The position numbers were made by a program, and so were the translations under genes. A stretch of DNA of 64,000 bases from Scytalidium lignicola (Eukaryota; Ascomycota; Leotiomycetes): NCBI GenBank assembly GCA_002812745.2, contig NCSJ02000239.1, positions 1 to 64,000 on the forward strand, given 5' to 3'. Every line of letters starts with the position of its first letter. The first letter of the stretch is position 1. Below the pieces are notes generated by a model. That model made no database searches. It was not told where the DNA came from and saw only the letters and a list, made by a program, of their open reading frames with translations. Positions 23,879 through 36,202 of this stretch are shown one piece after another.

Positions 23879-24327
23879 ATGGATAATTACCAGCTAAAAA
23901 CGAAACATGCTTGTGTCTCCACGGGCTTGAGGTTGTGCCTGACGCTCCCAACATTTTCATTCTTCTAGATCGGGAGCAAGGAATACCAGCATAAATCATT
24001 TTTATTCATAGCAAGGGCTTCTCGTTGTAGATTATTGTGAGAACCTTGCCGTAGCTCTAATAAAGCGCATGGTGTTATCTCCTGAATGTTCTGTCAATAG
24101 AGTGTGTGATGTCACGTGACCATAAATATACTTCCTCACCGCTCACGAATACAACTGCCCAATGTTTTCTGCCGATAGTCAGAACCCCCCCTCCTCCAAA
24201 TTTCGCAGTTCAAGAGCAGGATAATTTCATGCAATACTTAAAGAGAGGTCTAAGAGAGAACCACAGCGTATCCTTTTGGATATTAAACACCTAAATCTAG
24301 GTTAAAACTGAACCAGGATTATGCACA
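23879..24327. other. Intergenic TPD3-EFM4
   Basis: This 449-bp region between tandem genes holds the TPD3 3' UTR and the EFM4 promoter. A 62-codon frame at 24106-24294 has no recognisable features and overlaps the likely promoter, so I do not call it. Confidence 0.4.
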
Positions 24328-25262
24328 ATGGCGTCTGATTCCACCTCAAAACCGACCCACCTCGAACCTTCTACATTAGGAACAAAGGAATAGTACGTAC
24401 AGATATCTTCTATCCATGGTCCATTACACAAATTTATAAGGAAAGAAAGGAAAGGGGAAAAAAGGAAAAAAGGCTAACTTCTTCTTCTTCTTTCCCCTTT
24501 TATAGTTGGGATAATCTCTACACTACTGAAATCTCAAATTATACCGAGGACCCAGCGGACGAAGGCACAATTTGGTTCGACGATTCCGGAGCGGAGGATA
24601 AGATCGTTGCGTTTCTCGAACAGAAGATTACAGAGGAGAAGGTTCTCGGTGAGGGGGTTGGGAAGGGGAATTGTAGCTTCTTGGATCTGGGGACGGGGAA
24701 TGGGCATTTTTTGTTTAGGTTGAGGGAGGGTGGAGAGGATGAGGAGGAGGAGGAGGAGGAGGAGGAGGAGGAGAAAATTAGTGGATGGAAAGGAAGGATG
24801 TTAGGTGTTGATTACTCGCAAAAGAGCGTCGAATTCGCGCAGCGGATTGCCTCTGAGAAGGGCCTTGGAGAGGGATCTGGCGCTGGAAAAGAGATTCTAT
24901 TTCGGTGGTGGGATATCATGAGTCAATCACCCGCCGACGTAGTCCTTGACGGACATACCCCAAATGGCTGGGATGTGGTGCTGGATAAGGGGACGTTTGA
25001 TGCTATAAGTTTATCTGAGGAAAGAGATTCCGAGGGAAGGAGGATATGTGAAGGGTATATGGAGCGTGTTGTGCCGTTGATTAGGGATGGTGGTGTGTTG
25101 CTTGTTACGAGTTGTAATTGGACGGAGGAGGAGCTTGTTGCGTGGTTTAAGGGGGATGGATTGAGGTATCTGGAGACTATCAAGTATAAAAGCTTCAGTT
25201 TCGGAGGGAAGAAAGGGCAGACTCTGAGTAGTGTTTGTTTCAAAAAAGAGACTCTTCGATGA
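24328..25262 (+). CDS. EFM4: EFM4-type protein-lysine methyltransferase (eEF1A)
   Basis: Predicted 273 aa from exons 24328-24392 and 24506-25262; the 113-nt intron ends in a long pyrimidine run with GCTAAC as branch site. The splice joins LGTKEY to WDNLYTTEISNY, the conserved start of the family, followed by DEGTIWF. The seven-strand SAM-binding fold shows motif I as FLDLGTGNGHFLFRL, then GVDYSQKSVEFAQ (motif II) and WDVVLDKGTFDAISL. Yeast Efm4 methylates a lysine of translation elongation factor eEF1A in the cytosol. Odd feature: a run of about a dozen glutamates, encoded by a GAG/GAT repeat at about 24734-24774, sits directly after motif I, in the loop before the next strand. The gene is convergent with the GH3 gene 211 bp away. 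Confidence 0.92.
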
Positions 25263-25473
25263 TAATGACTTCAAAACTCCACATAATGTTCACTGTGAAA
25301 AAAAATCGAGGTTTAACATGTAGGGGATAACACAAAAAAGAAACGGGTTCTACGTCTGAATGTAATTTTCATTATATCATGTAGCATTAAAGTTTACTGT
25401 ATCCTAATTACCGAAACTTAATAAAGCCATTAAAATCCTAGCTACGCTGTAATCAAATTATAGCTTTCCCCTT

Positions 25474-28400
25474 TCAGCTTAAAACCTGGCTCAGGGGCAA
25501 GTTTCTCGAGCTAGGTCCGACATAGACCGTCTTAGGAGAATCTGTGATTACCCAATTCTGACTAACAGTGTCCCAGTTACTTATATCCCTCCTCAAGATA
25601 TCCGCGGTAAAAGTTGCTGATCCTCCAGCATCGATGCTAAGACGTTCGAATCCTCTCAGAACAACCTTGGGATCATTTGGTCCTCCGAGGGAGATGTAAA
25701 GCTGGGGGACTTCCTCTCCATTTAGCTTGCCCGTGTTCGTAATCGTTGCAGTGACTATGTACATCACATCGTAGAGCTCAGGGTTACCACCAGATCCGCC
25801 ACCAGCTGGAAGAAGAGGCTGTGGAGACGAATCAGCGGATTTTGGTGGGAGAAAATCAGATGCTTGTTGGCCATAAGAAGAATCAGCTGAAGCGGCAGCA
25901 GCATCTGTAGTGTTGATGTATGGGTAGATATACTGCCAAACATAAGGGAAGCTACTATTCGGGAACAGATAATCGCTCAAATCAGTAGAGTAGTTACCCA
26001 GGACAGGTGCAGCCTCAGTAAGGCCCGTGGTAGCTGTGTAAGGACCAGCTTGGCTCTTAGTGACAGTTAAATCCGAGTATGAGAAGGTAGTATATGAAAG
26101 ACCAAATCCGAATTCGTAGATGGGAGTGGCGTTTGCCTTGTCGAATGCCCGATAGTCGATGAAGACGCCTTCAGTGAAGTCGATTTGCGGTGCATCAGCC
26201 CCATTGTTTGGTTCATACATAATATCCGTTCCATAACTTTGACGAGTAGCACCCCATGTGAATGGTGTACGACCCGCTGGGTTGACCTTGCCGTACAAGA
26301 TGTCTGTGATACTGTTTCCGCTTTCCTGTCCAGGTATACCAGCCCAGACGATAGCTGTAACGTTGGGACTGTTGTACCAGTCGGTCACCAAAACGGGTCC
26401 GGTGGAATGGATCACGACTATAGTGTTTGGGCAAAGAGAGGAGACGTTTTGGATCAGGGCATCTCCACTACCCCATAGGGTAAGATTCTGCCTGTCACCT
26501 TCGTTTCCATCAACGTTAATGTAGCCTTCACCAGAATCGGCATTGACAAACACAATGGCTGTGAGGTTAGCTTGGGAGGCAAGGGCTTCGATCTGGGAGG
26601 TTGCGTAGTTGTCCAGTACACTCTCGTATCTCGAACCATCGGAAAGAGCCTGACTTTGAAGGGCAGTGTCTGGAGCAACAAGGTAAGGGAAGTTAGCACT
26701 CCCAGAACCCCAAGCCATACCAACTATAAAAAATGTTAGTTCGTCCATTTTCATTTTCTCCTTTTTTAGCCTAGGGAGACTTACGTGTTCCGTTGTCACA
26801 ACCTCTGTCACTGCAACCGTTAGGTCCCCATGGACTGGGAGCAGCATCTTCGCCAAAGACACCAAGGAACTTGGGCTTGTTCAGTGGAAGGGCGTTGTTC
26901 TCATTCTTCAATAGGACTGTCCCTCTTGCAGCAATGTTGCGAATAACAGCCGCGTGATCTCCACGAACGTCAACATGCCAATTGATCTGCTGGACGTCTT
27001 GTCCAGCAGCAAAGTGAATAGGGCCGTTGGTATCCAAAGTCCAAGAGGCGAAGTTGATTGGAGGGTCATCACCAACAGTAAGGCCAACCTTGAAGTAGGC
27101 AGCCATAATTCTCATGGCCATATCATCAAGACGCCATTCTGGCATAGTACCATTGACGATTCCAAGAGTCAGGTTGGAGCCCCAGAAACTGTAACCAGTG
27201 TTGAACAAAGTGTCACCAGGCATGGTCATATCAAGACCAGCTAAAGCAGATCCAATACCATCCTTTTGGGCTTGCCAATCACTCATGACGAAACCTTGGA
27301 ATCCCAATTCATCCTTGAGAAGATTGTTGAGCAACTTTGAGTTCTGGCAGGCGTAGGAGTTGTTGACTTGGTTGTAAGAGCACATGAATGATCCAACACC
27401 AGCTCTGACAGCATCAGCGAATGGCCAAAGGTAAAGCTCATGCATTGTCACATCATCAATGTTTGATGAGTATGCCTCGTTGATGTCATAGCCATAGCCT
27501 TGAGCTTCACCAACTTGACGGAAGTGTTCCTGTATATATTATCAGCGATATTGGTCATTAAGAAAAAAGTTATACAAAGCCATTCTGATCTTTAAGAATA
27601 GTCTAGACTCACCTGCTCGTTTCCAATAAAGTGCTTGGCACAAGCAATAACTCCCGCATCTTGGATGCCCTTAATAGTCTCGCCAATGGCAACACCAGTC
27701 AGGTACGGATCCGGGCTGAATCCTTCCCAGTTNACGACCACCCTCAGGGGCACGACCAATTGGACCAGCAACAGGGCCAAGTTGCACGGTGACACCTTTG
27801 CCCTTATGCTCTTGGCCCATAGCCAAGCCACGAGCATAGAAGAGGCCTCGATCGAAAGTCGCAGCGACGGTCTGACCGCTGGTGAAGACACTGTTGTAGT
27901 CCGTGTCTCGAACTCCCACGGGCGAGTCCTGGAGGCATAAACTGCGGAGACCAAGGCGAGGAACGCTGCCGGTTTGACCTACGCATTGTTCGCCTTCCCA
28001 ACTAATAGCGAAGCAAATTTATTAGAATATATTTTCTTCTTTATATTTTCGATATATTTTTTTCAGTCAATCAAGGAGAATTTTCCAGTAAAATTAAACT
28101 TACCCAACACCGGTTGTAAGGTTGATTTTCTCCAACAGAGTGAGTTGGGATACGAAGGCCTTGGCTTTTACGTAGGCATCGGCCCAGTCGCCCTGTCCGG
28201 ACATCCATGGCGAGGGATAGAAGGGCTCTGAAATTGCCTGTAAAAGAGTCAATTGATGAGTTCCTAAGCTGACATGTCCAATTATTCATCTCGATGAAGC
28301 TGCAAGAAGCTCTTTCAAGCTATACCTCATAAAGTATAGCATCAGGAGAGCGCAGTGGTGTGCTCGAAATTTATTTTAGGTGGTGGAAGAGAGGAATTGG

Positions 28401-28500
28401 AGGAGGAGCTTACACTTGACGAGCTGTCAGCCCGGCGTGACACACTGTGAGACAGTGCACCGGTTGCTACTGCCGCAACGGCGAAAAGCGAGAAGTGCAT
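25474..28500 (-). CDS. Secreted GH3 beta-glucosidase 1
   Basis: Predicted 867 aa from exons 28500-28414, 28237-28104, 28001-27613, 27529-26785 and 26723-25474, counting exon 3 without the N at 27733. The N-terminus [17 protein letters not shown] is a signal peptide followed by a dibasic site. Motifs: [23 protein letters not shown] (N) [17 protein letters not shown], and VMSDW with the nucleophile Asp at about 287. The likely acid/base Glu is in ADSGEGYI (about 517), then the (alpha/beta)6 sandwich domain ([21 protein letters not shown]) and a C-terminal fibronectin-III-like domain ([15 protein letters not shown]). It releases glucose from cellobiose and short beta-glucans outside the cell. 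The N at 27733 breaks the frame; leaving it out restores it exactly. Similar in length and layout to Aspergillus extracellular beta-glucosidases. Confidence 0.95.
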
Positions 28501-30497
28501 CTTGACGATGTTTTCGATATATTCACGAAGACAACATCAACAATCGCAATTCTTCACGAAAGAAAAAGGCCCTTGGGAAGGAGAAAGTAGAAGTAGAAAT
28601 CGAGGTCTTGGCGCATCAAGGCCATTATATTACGCACAGGGCTCGTAATTATGGAGCCTCCCCCATGCGTGTTTGTCTGCTGCCCGTTGCACCACAAACA
28701 AAGCTCCCAAGCTTTGGCCCTGGCGGAGGCACTGGAGGGATTGTGACTCCACCCATTGGCTGTGCGCGGGGTTGTCAGTCATCGCATCAACACACAACAA
28801 CATCAGAGCATCAACACGAGGTCTGTGTGTCCTGCGGAGCCCGGATCAACAGTGGATGGAGGAGGGCAGTGGATGGGCTCTCACGGGTTCTCTCCACACA
28901 ACCTGCCCTGCTCCTTGCTTTGTGCCTGTCAGCATGCCCTGTCCAAGCCCCAGGATTGACCATGACCAGACCCGGCAGCAATGACGTTGGGCCAAACCCA
29001 CCCTGGAGCCACCGCAAAAAGGACCGAAAACAAGCTCAAGCAACAGCCGAAGCCAGCAGCAAAAAAGGCAGCCACCGCTGTCGTCAGGCCGTCGTGGGCG
29101 CTAGGTCCGCAGAAGATGGGGATCTCCCCGGCGTCAAATTCAACTGTAGCGTGCTAGATGGGGCCTTTTGCTGGGGGGTGCTGGGGCTGCTGTGGGGAAA
29201 AGCGGCAGGCTTGCCAGCTACCGAAGCTACCCAAGCCCACCCCCGATCCTCCTCGATCTCCTTGTCGATTGTTGCACTGGGTAACGTTAGTCCCCGTTTT
29301 CAATGCTGATTAGGTTTACATCGTATGAAGTACTGTAACACAGTGTGGCAGTACAGTAATACAGATCTGTCGTTAAACCGTAACCAGGGCTAGTTAGATC
29401 AAACAGGTACAAGTCGTTGATCTTAGACTGGATGTGTGACGTTCAACAACAAAGCAGGTTGGTAAGCAACAGAAAGAAGGAGAAAGGGAAGCAAGAGAGT
29501 CGAGAGTCTGCGCCGCAGACATCAACATCCCATGTTCATACTGTAAGTGCTGTCCTCTACCTTCCCCAAACTGCGGTTCGGTCGGATGTGCTGCAACCTG
29601 CAACCTGCACCTACACTCTCTTTGGGTACCTGATGCGAAAGAACTGCACAGCACTTTGTCCAGGGCTGGCCAAGCCATGGGGCTCTTATGACCTGTGGAA
29701 CTCGGCACAGTGCTGCAATAAATTAAAATTCGTGCTTACCGTTGCCCAGTTCCCATTTCTAGGGTTGACCCGAGATTCCGCAGACTAATCAGCACCCGAT
29801 TATGAATTGATGATGAGAAAAGATGCATCCAAAAGGCGAAAAAGAACTTTTCTCTATTTCTTACTCTCCCCCGCATGCCTCTCGTTCTTTGTCGGAGAAT
29901 TAAATGGGCCGATTGAGAGTAACATCAGAACTCAAATTTTCCCAGGTACAGAATGGTTTATACTGTACATTGGTACTCGTGACCGATTTATCCGATGTCC
30001 CACATCTACTTCCACTTCCAACATACGAAAGTACTTCTGATTTGCTCGGAATTCCAACATGATTGCTGAGATCGTGGCGAATGCAGTTTAGTAGGCTTGC
30101 GTAAACAAATGTGCTGATCGTGGTGAGGTGCTGTAACCTGGTGCCTTACTTTTTTTTATAAGAGGTCCTTCGGGGTTCCACTGGTGTATGTCGTCTGTTC
30201 AGCGAATGATGATCTCACTCTCCTTTTATGGACCCGACATTTTGAGTTGCTCATAATCAGCGTCTGCAAAGGTTTCCGGATTTCTGGAATCTAGTGTCTA
30301 AAAATAATCATTTAATTATCATTATTACTACACAGCACTGTACAAAAAAAAAGTATTACAACCTGTTCCCACTAGGTCTCCGCAACTAACGTAGGAACGG
30401 GTTCCTCGAACCTGACGATCTTCATACAAAAGCGGTGATATCCGGAAGGGATATTCACAATCTTTTCTCACCACCTAATCCCAACCATAACCCCACC
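28501..30497. other. 2-kb region upstream of GH3 gene 1
   Basis: It holds the glucosidase promoter and the ERG24 3' region. From 28.6 to 29.3 kb it is fairly GC-rich, with overlapping open frames on both strands (the longest 233 codons at 28608-29309), none with a recognisable domain. From 29.3 kb it becomes AT-richer. A long regulated promoter is plausible for a secreted glucosidase. No gene is supported. Confidence 0.45.
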
Positions 30498-32103
30498 TTA
30501 GTAGATCCCCGGAATGATCCTCCATCGAACAATCTTCCGGTACTTCTCCCAATCGTCCCCATACTTCCGAATGCACTTCTCCTCGTCCCTCATCTCGCGA
30601 TGCACCAACAAAACCCCAAAGTAAATCACATAGAAATATGTGAGCAACATCCCCCATCCTCGGGAGTCCCCTTGGAAAACTTGGGTCTCACCAGAGGGTC
30701 CTCTCGAGATGAAGGTCCCTTCTGGAACAGAGGCATTGGTTGAAGAGACATCGCTATGCTGAACTAGATAGCCTGCAATACCGGTTGGAAGACAGAAAGC
30801 CCAGGCCATGATCCAGTCTCCCAGATAGTTGATATGTCTTGCCGTTCCCCACCATCCCGATATGAGTAATTTCGAACCTGCTTTGGTCTCCATGTATTTC
30901 AGGTGGGCGACTTTGGGATCCTTGGGATTCGTCCTAAACCGATTTTTCTCATTGTTTGCGCTGCGGAATACGTAATATCCGAGACCGAGAGTACCTAGAA
31001 CGCCGCCTACACCGTAGAGACCAAGATGAACAGGATATACCGAGAGGTACTTTGCTTGAAGCGAGTAAGCACATGGAACCCAGGCAAGATCCCCGAAAGC
31101 AAGCATGAAACCGAATCCATCAGATGTGATGTCCATAGTAGTGAGAATTGCTGGTTCCATCCAATAAGAATCCAGCACATAAAGAGCCTGGAAAGCAGTA
31201 CTGAGAGTAATACTGTCCGTGATATAGCCATACGTCTTATACTGGTGAGCTACGAAGGCAAGGTCTAGCAAAACCCATCCCAGAAGGCCAGGTCGTAATT
31301 CACAGAATGACTTGATGTCGATTTCGCCAAGAAGAGGAATGGTGCAACGAGGATTCAGTTCACGGCCAATGAACCAGTCATATAGCATATTTCCCGTATT
31401 ACCGCCGGCGGCAAGTTCTCGATGCTCCTTGTTACCGGATTTGACGCTGAAACTGCGAACATAGACAAATGTTGCAAGGGTATATGAGATCATTATGTTG
31501 GCTGTGAGAATTTGAAGGTAGTTATCGTACATGAAGGTCCAGACAGGGAAATCCGGCCCTTGAGCTATTGTTCCAGCTAAACATATCGCGAGAATCACCA
31601 TTGTAGACGACCATGCTGGGCAAAGTTAGTCAGAAAAGAAATATGGTTGCCAGTGGCCATAGGAAACCATACTATTGAATTTGTACTTGAGCCTTCCTCC
31701 AGATGCAAGCTCAACGCCCTCAGTTTCTTGTCCAGGAAGCACTCGATACAGCACCAAACTAAGGAAATAGTAGCCTAGTACTTTCAGGGTAGCATCTACA
31801 CTTCCCAAACCCAATATTCCTTCCGCAGGCCATCCTACTTCCTTCTTCAACGTCTCGATTGTCAATGTCGATGGGGATAGGATGGAGGGGACGGGGCAGC
31901 CAGATATATCATTGCAGGTGAACAGAAAGGTGTAACACAGAATCGGCAATCCGAAAGAAATACCAAATGCACCGAGTCTACAGTATATGTTAGCTTTCAC
32001 CATTAGCTGTTTGCATGTGGAAAACCTACGGTCCCCCAAATTCGTAACCGTGTGTCTCAGTATGCTTCTTCGCTGAAGCTTTGATTGCCGAATTTGGAGC
32101 CAT
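30498..32103 (-). CDS. ERG24: Delta(14)-sterol reductase
   Basis: Predicted 498 aa from exons 32103-32030, 31977-31673 and 31615-30498. Exon 1 encodes MAPNSAIKASAKK and HTETHGYEFGGP, and splicing continues with LGAFGISFGLPILCY. The protein has about eight to ten hydrophobic membrane segments. Signatures of the sterol reductase (ERG4/ERG24) family: GNTGNMLYDWFIGRELNPR, LLISGWWGTARHINYLGDW (about 375-394) and a C-terminus ending YRKIVRWRIIPGIY. The enzyme reduces the C14-C15 double bond of sterol intermediates with NADPH in the endoplasmic reticulum, after CYP51 in ergosterol synthesis, and is a target of morpholine fungicides. The LLxSGWWGxxRHxNY block and GRELNPR favour ERG24 over the paralogous C-24(28) reductase ERG4, although both share them in part. 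It is divergent from ATG27. Confidence 0.93.
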
Positions 32104-32799
32104 TGTTGGTGACTCTCAGCAGCGTTGAGAATTGGAAGGAGAAAAGAAGAATGCACCGCGAGACTCTCCCCGATCTCTTATACTAACATCTCTAAATAAA
32201 AAGATTCAAGAAGTGTGCAATGAGGCGATCCGGATGTCGAGTTTCCGAGCTGCTCTAGCTGCAGAACTTCCAACGGGTATTTGGTCCCTAAGTCTACAAG
32301 CGGTTAGGCAAGTCGTGGCCGTTCAGGGGCAAACCCCAGTTTCAGGACGAGGCTGGCAAGCCTCACCAGTCTTTTGTCGCAATCTCTGGAGGCGCAGCAA
32401 GCACTAATGTACGATATACGTCTTAACTTATCGCTGGAGCATTTTCTTCAATAATAGACGTCACTATACGAGAAGGACCCGAGTCTTGCAATCTAGATTA
32501 CAATTTCCATAATTATACCATTGCACAGACAAACAAACCATTCATTAATTTGTCATCCCACTCGGTCTTCACGTGGATCGAATCTGCGCGGTAAAACGNT
32601 TTTCCCCCGCGGGGAGTTTCAAAAGGCCACCGAAGCGGGAAGAGCCGCCAAGGATCCTCCAAGGTTTCGTTCCTCCAACGTACGCCTCCAACCTCCTATA
32701 TTTTTCACCTTATTCGTTCGCTGTAGAGATTTATCCCTCAACTATTGCGCCGAGAGGCGCGAGTCGCATCCAGGAAATTTGATATCACTATCGCTCGTT
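32104..32799. promoter_or_regulatory. Divergent intergenic region ERG24-ATG27
   Basis: About 700 bp between two outward start codons; it contains both promoters and an N at 32599. Frames of 60-90 codons here have no recognisable content. No specific factor sites assigned. Confidence 0.45.
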
Positions 32800-34267
32800 A
32801 TGCATATTTCAACACTTCCGGTAACTGCCTTGTTGGCTCTGGTAGCCCACAGCCAATGCGCAGGAGCAGCTTCATCCGACAGCGATCCGAAAACAGTTCC
32901 GGATCCATGTACCATTACGAATTCAGCGGGGGCATTCTTTGACTTAGGCGCATTGTCCATATTACCACCAGATGAAGACAAGAAGGCTTCCAACCGGTGG
33001 AAGAAGACCGATAGCTGGCATTCTAAAGGGTATGATACCGGAACGAATTATACCTTGAACATCTGCGCCCCGGTTGCAGAGATTCTAGATGATGTTGTCG
33101 GAGTAGAACAGAAACTTTGGAAGAATGTCAGTGCTTATTATGAGACGGGAGGAAAGACATATTCCTTAGGGTAAGCAGATTATCCCACTTTAAGCGGTAT
33201 ATACTCACAAACAACAATAGGCAGCAATCATCTACCTTGATCTCTCGAGGCAAGCGAATAGTTCTTCGTTACACAGATGGCTCTCCATGCGCTACCTCCA
33301 GAAAACGAGAAGCAAAGAAATACGACGATGACGATGAGGATGAGGACGAGGATGAAGATAACGGCAAAGAGGAAATAGTTCGGCGGAAGTCGACCCATAT
33401 TTCCTTCCTATGCGAGAAGGACCCACTAGTGACACAACCATCAGTATCTTTTGTGGACAAAAGTCCAGATGATTGCGCCTACTTCTTTGAGGTCCGTTCC
33501 TATGAAGCATGTGGTGGTACGGAGCCAACAAAGGAAGGTGTTGGCCCAGGAGCTGTATTTGCTATTATTGGAGGTATTGCCATCCTGGTGTACTTCCTCG
33601 GTGGCGTGTTCTATCAACGCAATGTTGCGCATGCTAGAGGATTGAGACAGTTGCCGAACTATAGCATGTGGGCTGGTATTGGGAATTTCATAAAGGTATG
33701 TTGGCAGAGTTGTATCTGGAGAATGAAGCGTGCTTTGTTTCCACGGGTAACGTCAGTGAGAGAGGGAATACTGCCTACCATGGAGGTGAAGCCATCTCGA
33801 ATGGGGTCTGTGAGAGCCCATAAGGCGAGAAGATCGATCGAAACTCCTTTGCTTTCTTGAATATTATTACATTGCCCTCGGTCTGGATATCAAAGGCAAA
33901 TTTAAAAATTACGAGCTGATTCGGATTCGGAATTGCTACCTACATGTCACACAGACGATTTCTTTTCATGTTGTACCAATATCATGTTACTGTTAGGATA
34001 ATATAGGGTAGCATATACTGGCGTTCAATCATTTGCATCACACTCCCATCATCACAATTCTTTTACCGTTCATGTTTAGCTAATTTGAATAACTTCAGGA
34101 CNTTTTTTATCATCGCAACATCCTCTTGTGCCCGTTTCTTACCCAGTAGAAGAGGGTACAATACTCTTTCCACGTCCGCTAACGGGAATGGCCGAGGAGG
34201 GAGAAGAAGTCGGGCTGAGGATGAGAACCGTCTAATTGATCAACTTGATGAAGAATGGGATGACTAA
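32800..34267 (+). CDS. ATG27: Atg27-like MRH-domain membrane protein
   Basis: Predicted 337 aa from exons 32800-33170, 33221-33695 and 34099-34267, leaving out the N at 34102. A signal peptide (MHISTLPVTALLALVAHSQC) leads into a lumenal mannose-6-phosphate-receptor-like domain with paired cysteines (DPCTIT, NICAPV, SPCATS, SFLCEK, DDCAYFFEVRSYEAC). One membrane span (about 232-255, FAIIGGIAILVYFLGGVFYQ) and a cytosolic tail ending RLIDQLDEEWDD follow. Yeast Atg27 cycles between Golgi, vacuole and pre-autophagosomal membranes and helps Atg9 traffic. An acidic run (DDDDEDEDEDEDNGKEE) lies inside the lumenal domain. The second intron is 403 nt, far longer than its neighbours, and the frame stays open into it for another 55 codons, giving a possible alternative C-terminus. 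A Mrl1-type sorting receptor is the alternative identity. Confidence 0.78.
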
Positions 34268-35587
34268 AGGGTAAATATGCCACTGTTATGATATTTGGGC
34301 AATCTTGTGTGGTGTGGCGTCCTTTTTTTGGGTTGGATATATGAGATAGATGTGCGACGTTTTTTTAGCCTTATTTAACTACTGTATGATACGCATTAAC
34401 ATGCTCCTTTTACCAATATGTGACCATCATAGATAATCTTGTTTAGTATGATGTATAGCTATAAAGCAATACTTGGATGATCCTGGCCGAGTCCCATATT
34501 CCTGCAGAATATGCTACTAAATAGTCACGCAAGAAAAAAAAGGGAACAGGCAGAAGTAACAGAATATATCAAAAAGGAATTGAGTCATCCAATGTTATAG
34601 AAGAGGACCAGAAGGAAAGAAAAGATACTATCTTGTTGATAGAAAAGAGTTTTAAAAAATGAGAGAACCAAGTTATCTAGTCCTCAAAAGCCAATAATCC
34701 ACCGTCTAATTCATGGAAGAAGAAATTGATGATCGTCCATTTAATAACGATCTAATCATTTGGCTGACATAGAGATGACAAGGATGCAACCACCAGATTA
34801 CGTGAACTGACGATATATAAGCCTCAAACTTGGTGGTAGAGAATGCTAGAGAAGGCTTCTTCGATCCTATCCCCTCGGGCCCAGATAGCCATTTTAGTCA
34901 TTTTTAGCGCTGTTACCTTAAAATAATGCCTGCTTTTGCACGAAAGAAAATTCTTAAGTAGATAATATCCTAGTATATAAATTGGCCTGACAAGCTCGGT
35001 ATTCTGGGGTTCGAGGGGATATTATATTCTATATTTCAAGCCTGTTACAAAAACCACAAGTATGTATCATGGCCTTGCATATAATCCCAGAAATTCTTCC
35101 TACTCTATTTTGTTATAAAATCCATCAAATATTTCTTCAGTCAGTACTCAGTAGTCTCTTACCTATTCCGGAAAGTCCTCGAAGCACAGCCCTCATTGAG
35201 CCTTGGCCTCTTCTCAACCAGTAAACTGAGCACGTGGAGTCCTTAGTTCTTTGAAATTATCGATGCTAGATATCCACCAAATAATCCCTAGTTATCTCAT
35301 TCCACACAGTACACATAGTGAGCTTAATGGAGTTTGATAATGGTCTAACCTCTAACTCCGCCACTATCAACCTTATCTCCAGCATTGTCAAGTCTAGGCT
35401 TCCAGAAAAAACTAATTGGAGTCTGCTCTGATTCTAGAATATCAATTCGTAACTAATCATTCAAATAGAACAGCAATATTTGATTCCATAACACCATATA
35501 CAACAAGGCTTTGCGCTTTTCCAGCCTCGCCAACCTGGTCACCCCACCAACTCAGATTCTAGTTCAAGCGATCACCAGACTACATCT
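34268..35587. other. Intergenic region after ATG27
   Basis: About 1.3 kb, moderately AT-rich, with no open frame above 60 codons that looks coding until the gene at 35588. No repeat or transposon remnant was recognised. Confidence 0.5.
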
Positions 35588-36202
35588 ATGGCTGCAAAAG
35601 GCAAAAAGTTCTCCTTTACCCGTTTTATCACCAATGCTGTGCCAAACTTTGCTCGCGATGATATCAATGATGTTGATCTCTCTCCAGTCCAAGCTGACGC
35701 TCTTCTCCGTTATCAACTTGCATTACCTCACCCTCGCTATCTTGATCCCAAATCTTTCTTCATAGCAGGCATAACAGGCTCACAATCTATGTCTAAGGAT
35801 GTGTATAAGGTACTTGTGAAGCATAACATCCTAGTACCAACACCAAATGACCTAAGCCCATCCCCGCCACCTACTCAAGATCCAGACAGAAATGTTATGC
35901 CTGTCAACACCTCCGGTATAACGAAGAATTTTGCGAACCAGCTGGCTGTGATAAGTGTCCATGCGCAGCGGAAACTAGTTGGGATGCTGTTCTTCTGGGA
36001 GGAGGAATGCATGCGCTGGAACGTCTTGGATGGCGAGGAGAAGGAGATTATGGAATCAATTGAGATGAACGGCGAGACTAATGATCTTACCGTTGCATTG
36101 GAGGCTGTGAAAATGAAAAGAGGCTTGTTACCTAGCATGAGAGGTGAATGGACCATCAATGTTGGCCCTGGGAGGGGACATGAACTGCCACGTTATTCTT
36201 AG
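35588..36202 (+). CDS. Hypothetical protein, 204 aa
   Basis: Single-exon frame starting MAAKGKKFSFTRFITNAVPN and ending GPGRGHELPRYS. I do not recognise the family. Composition is that of a soluble globular protein with one proline-rich spacer (LSPSPPPTQDPDR, about 90-102). The second half (about 115-190) is predicted by eye to be helical, with KNFANQLAVISVHAQRKLVG and an acidic segment GEEKEIMESIEMNGE. There is no signal peptide or membrane span. A second ATG-starting frame overlaps it at 35511 in another phase and looks like a shadow. Codon use resembles the neighbouring genes. It stands alone in about 1.3 kb of flanking sequence on each side and may be lineage-specific. Confidence 0.55.
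   Translation: MAAKGKKFSFTRFITNAVPNFARDDINDVDLSPVQADALLRYQLALPHPRYLDPKSFFIAGITGSQSMSKDVYKVLVKHNILVPTPNDLSPSPPPTQDPDRNVMPVNTSGITKNFANQLAVISVHAQRKLVGMLFFWEEECMRWNVLDGEEKEIMESIEMNGETNDLTVALEAVKMKRGLLPSMRGEWTINVGPGRGHELPRYS

Noticed and set aside
28608..29309. 233-codon plus-strand frame upstream of GH3 gene 1
   Set aside because: Overlaps several other open frames on both strands in a GC-rich promoter; no domain, odd composition (Cys, His, Gly, Pro rich), no plausible start context.
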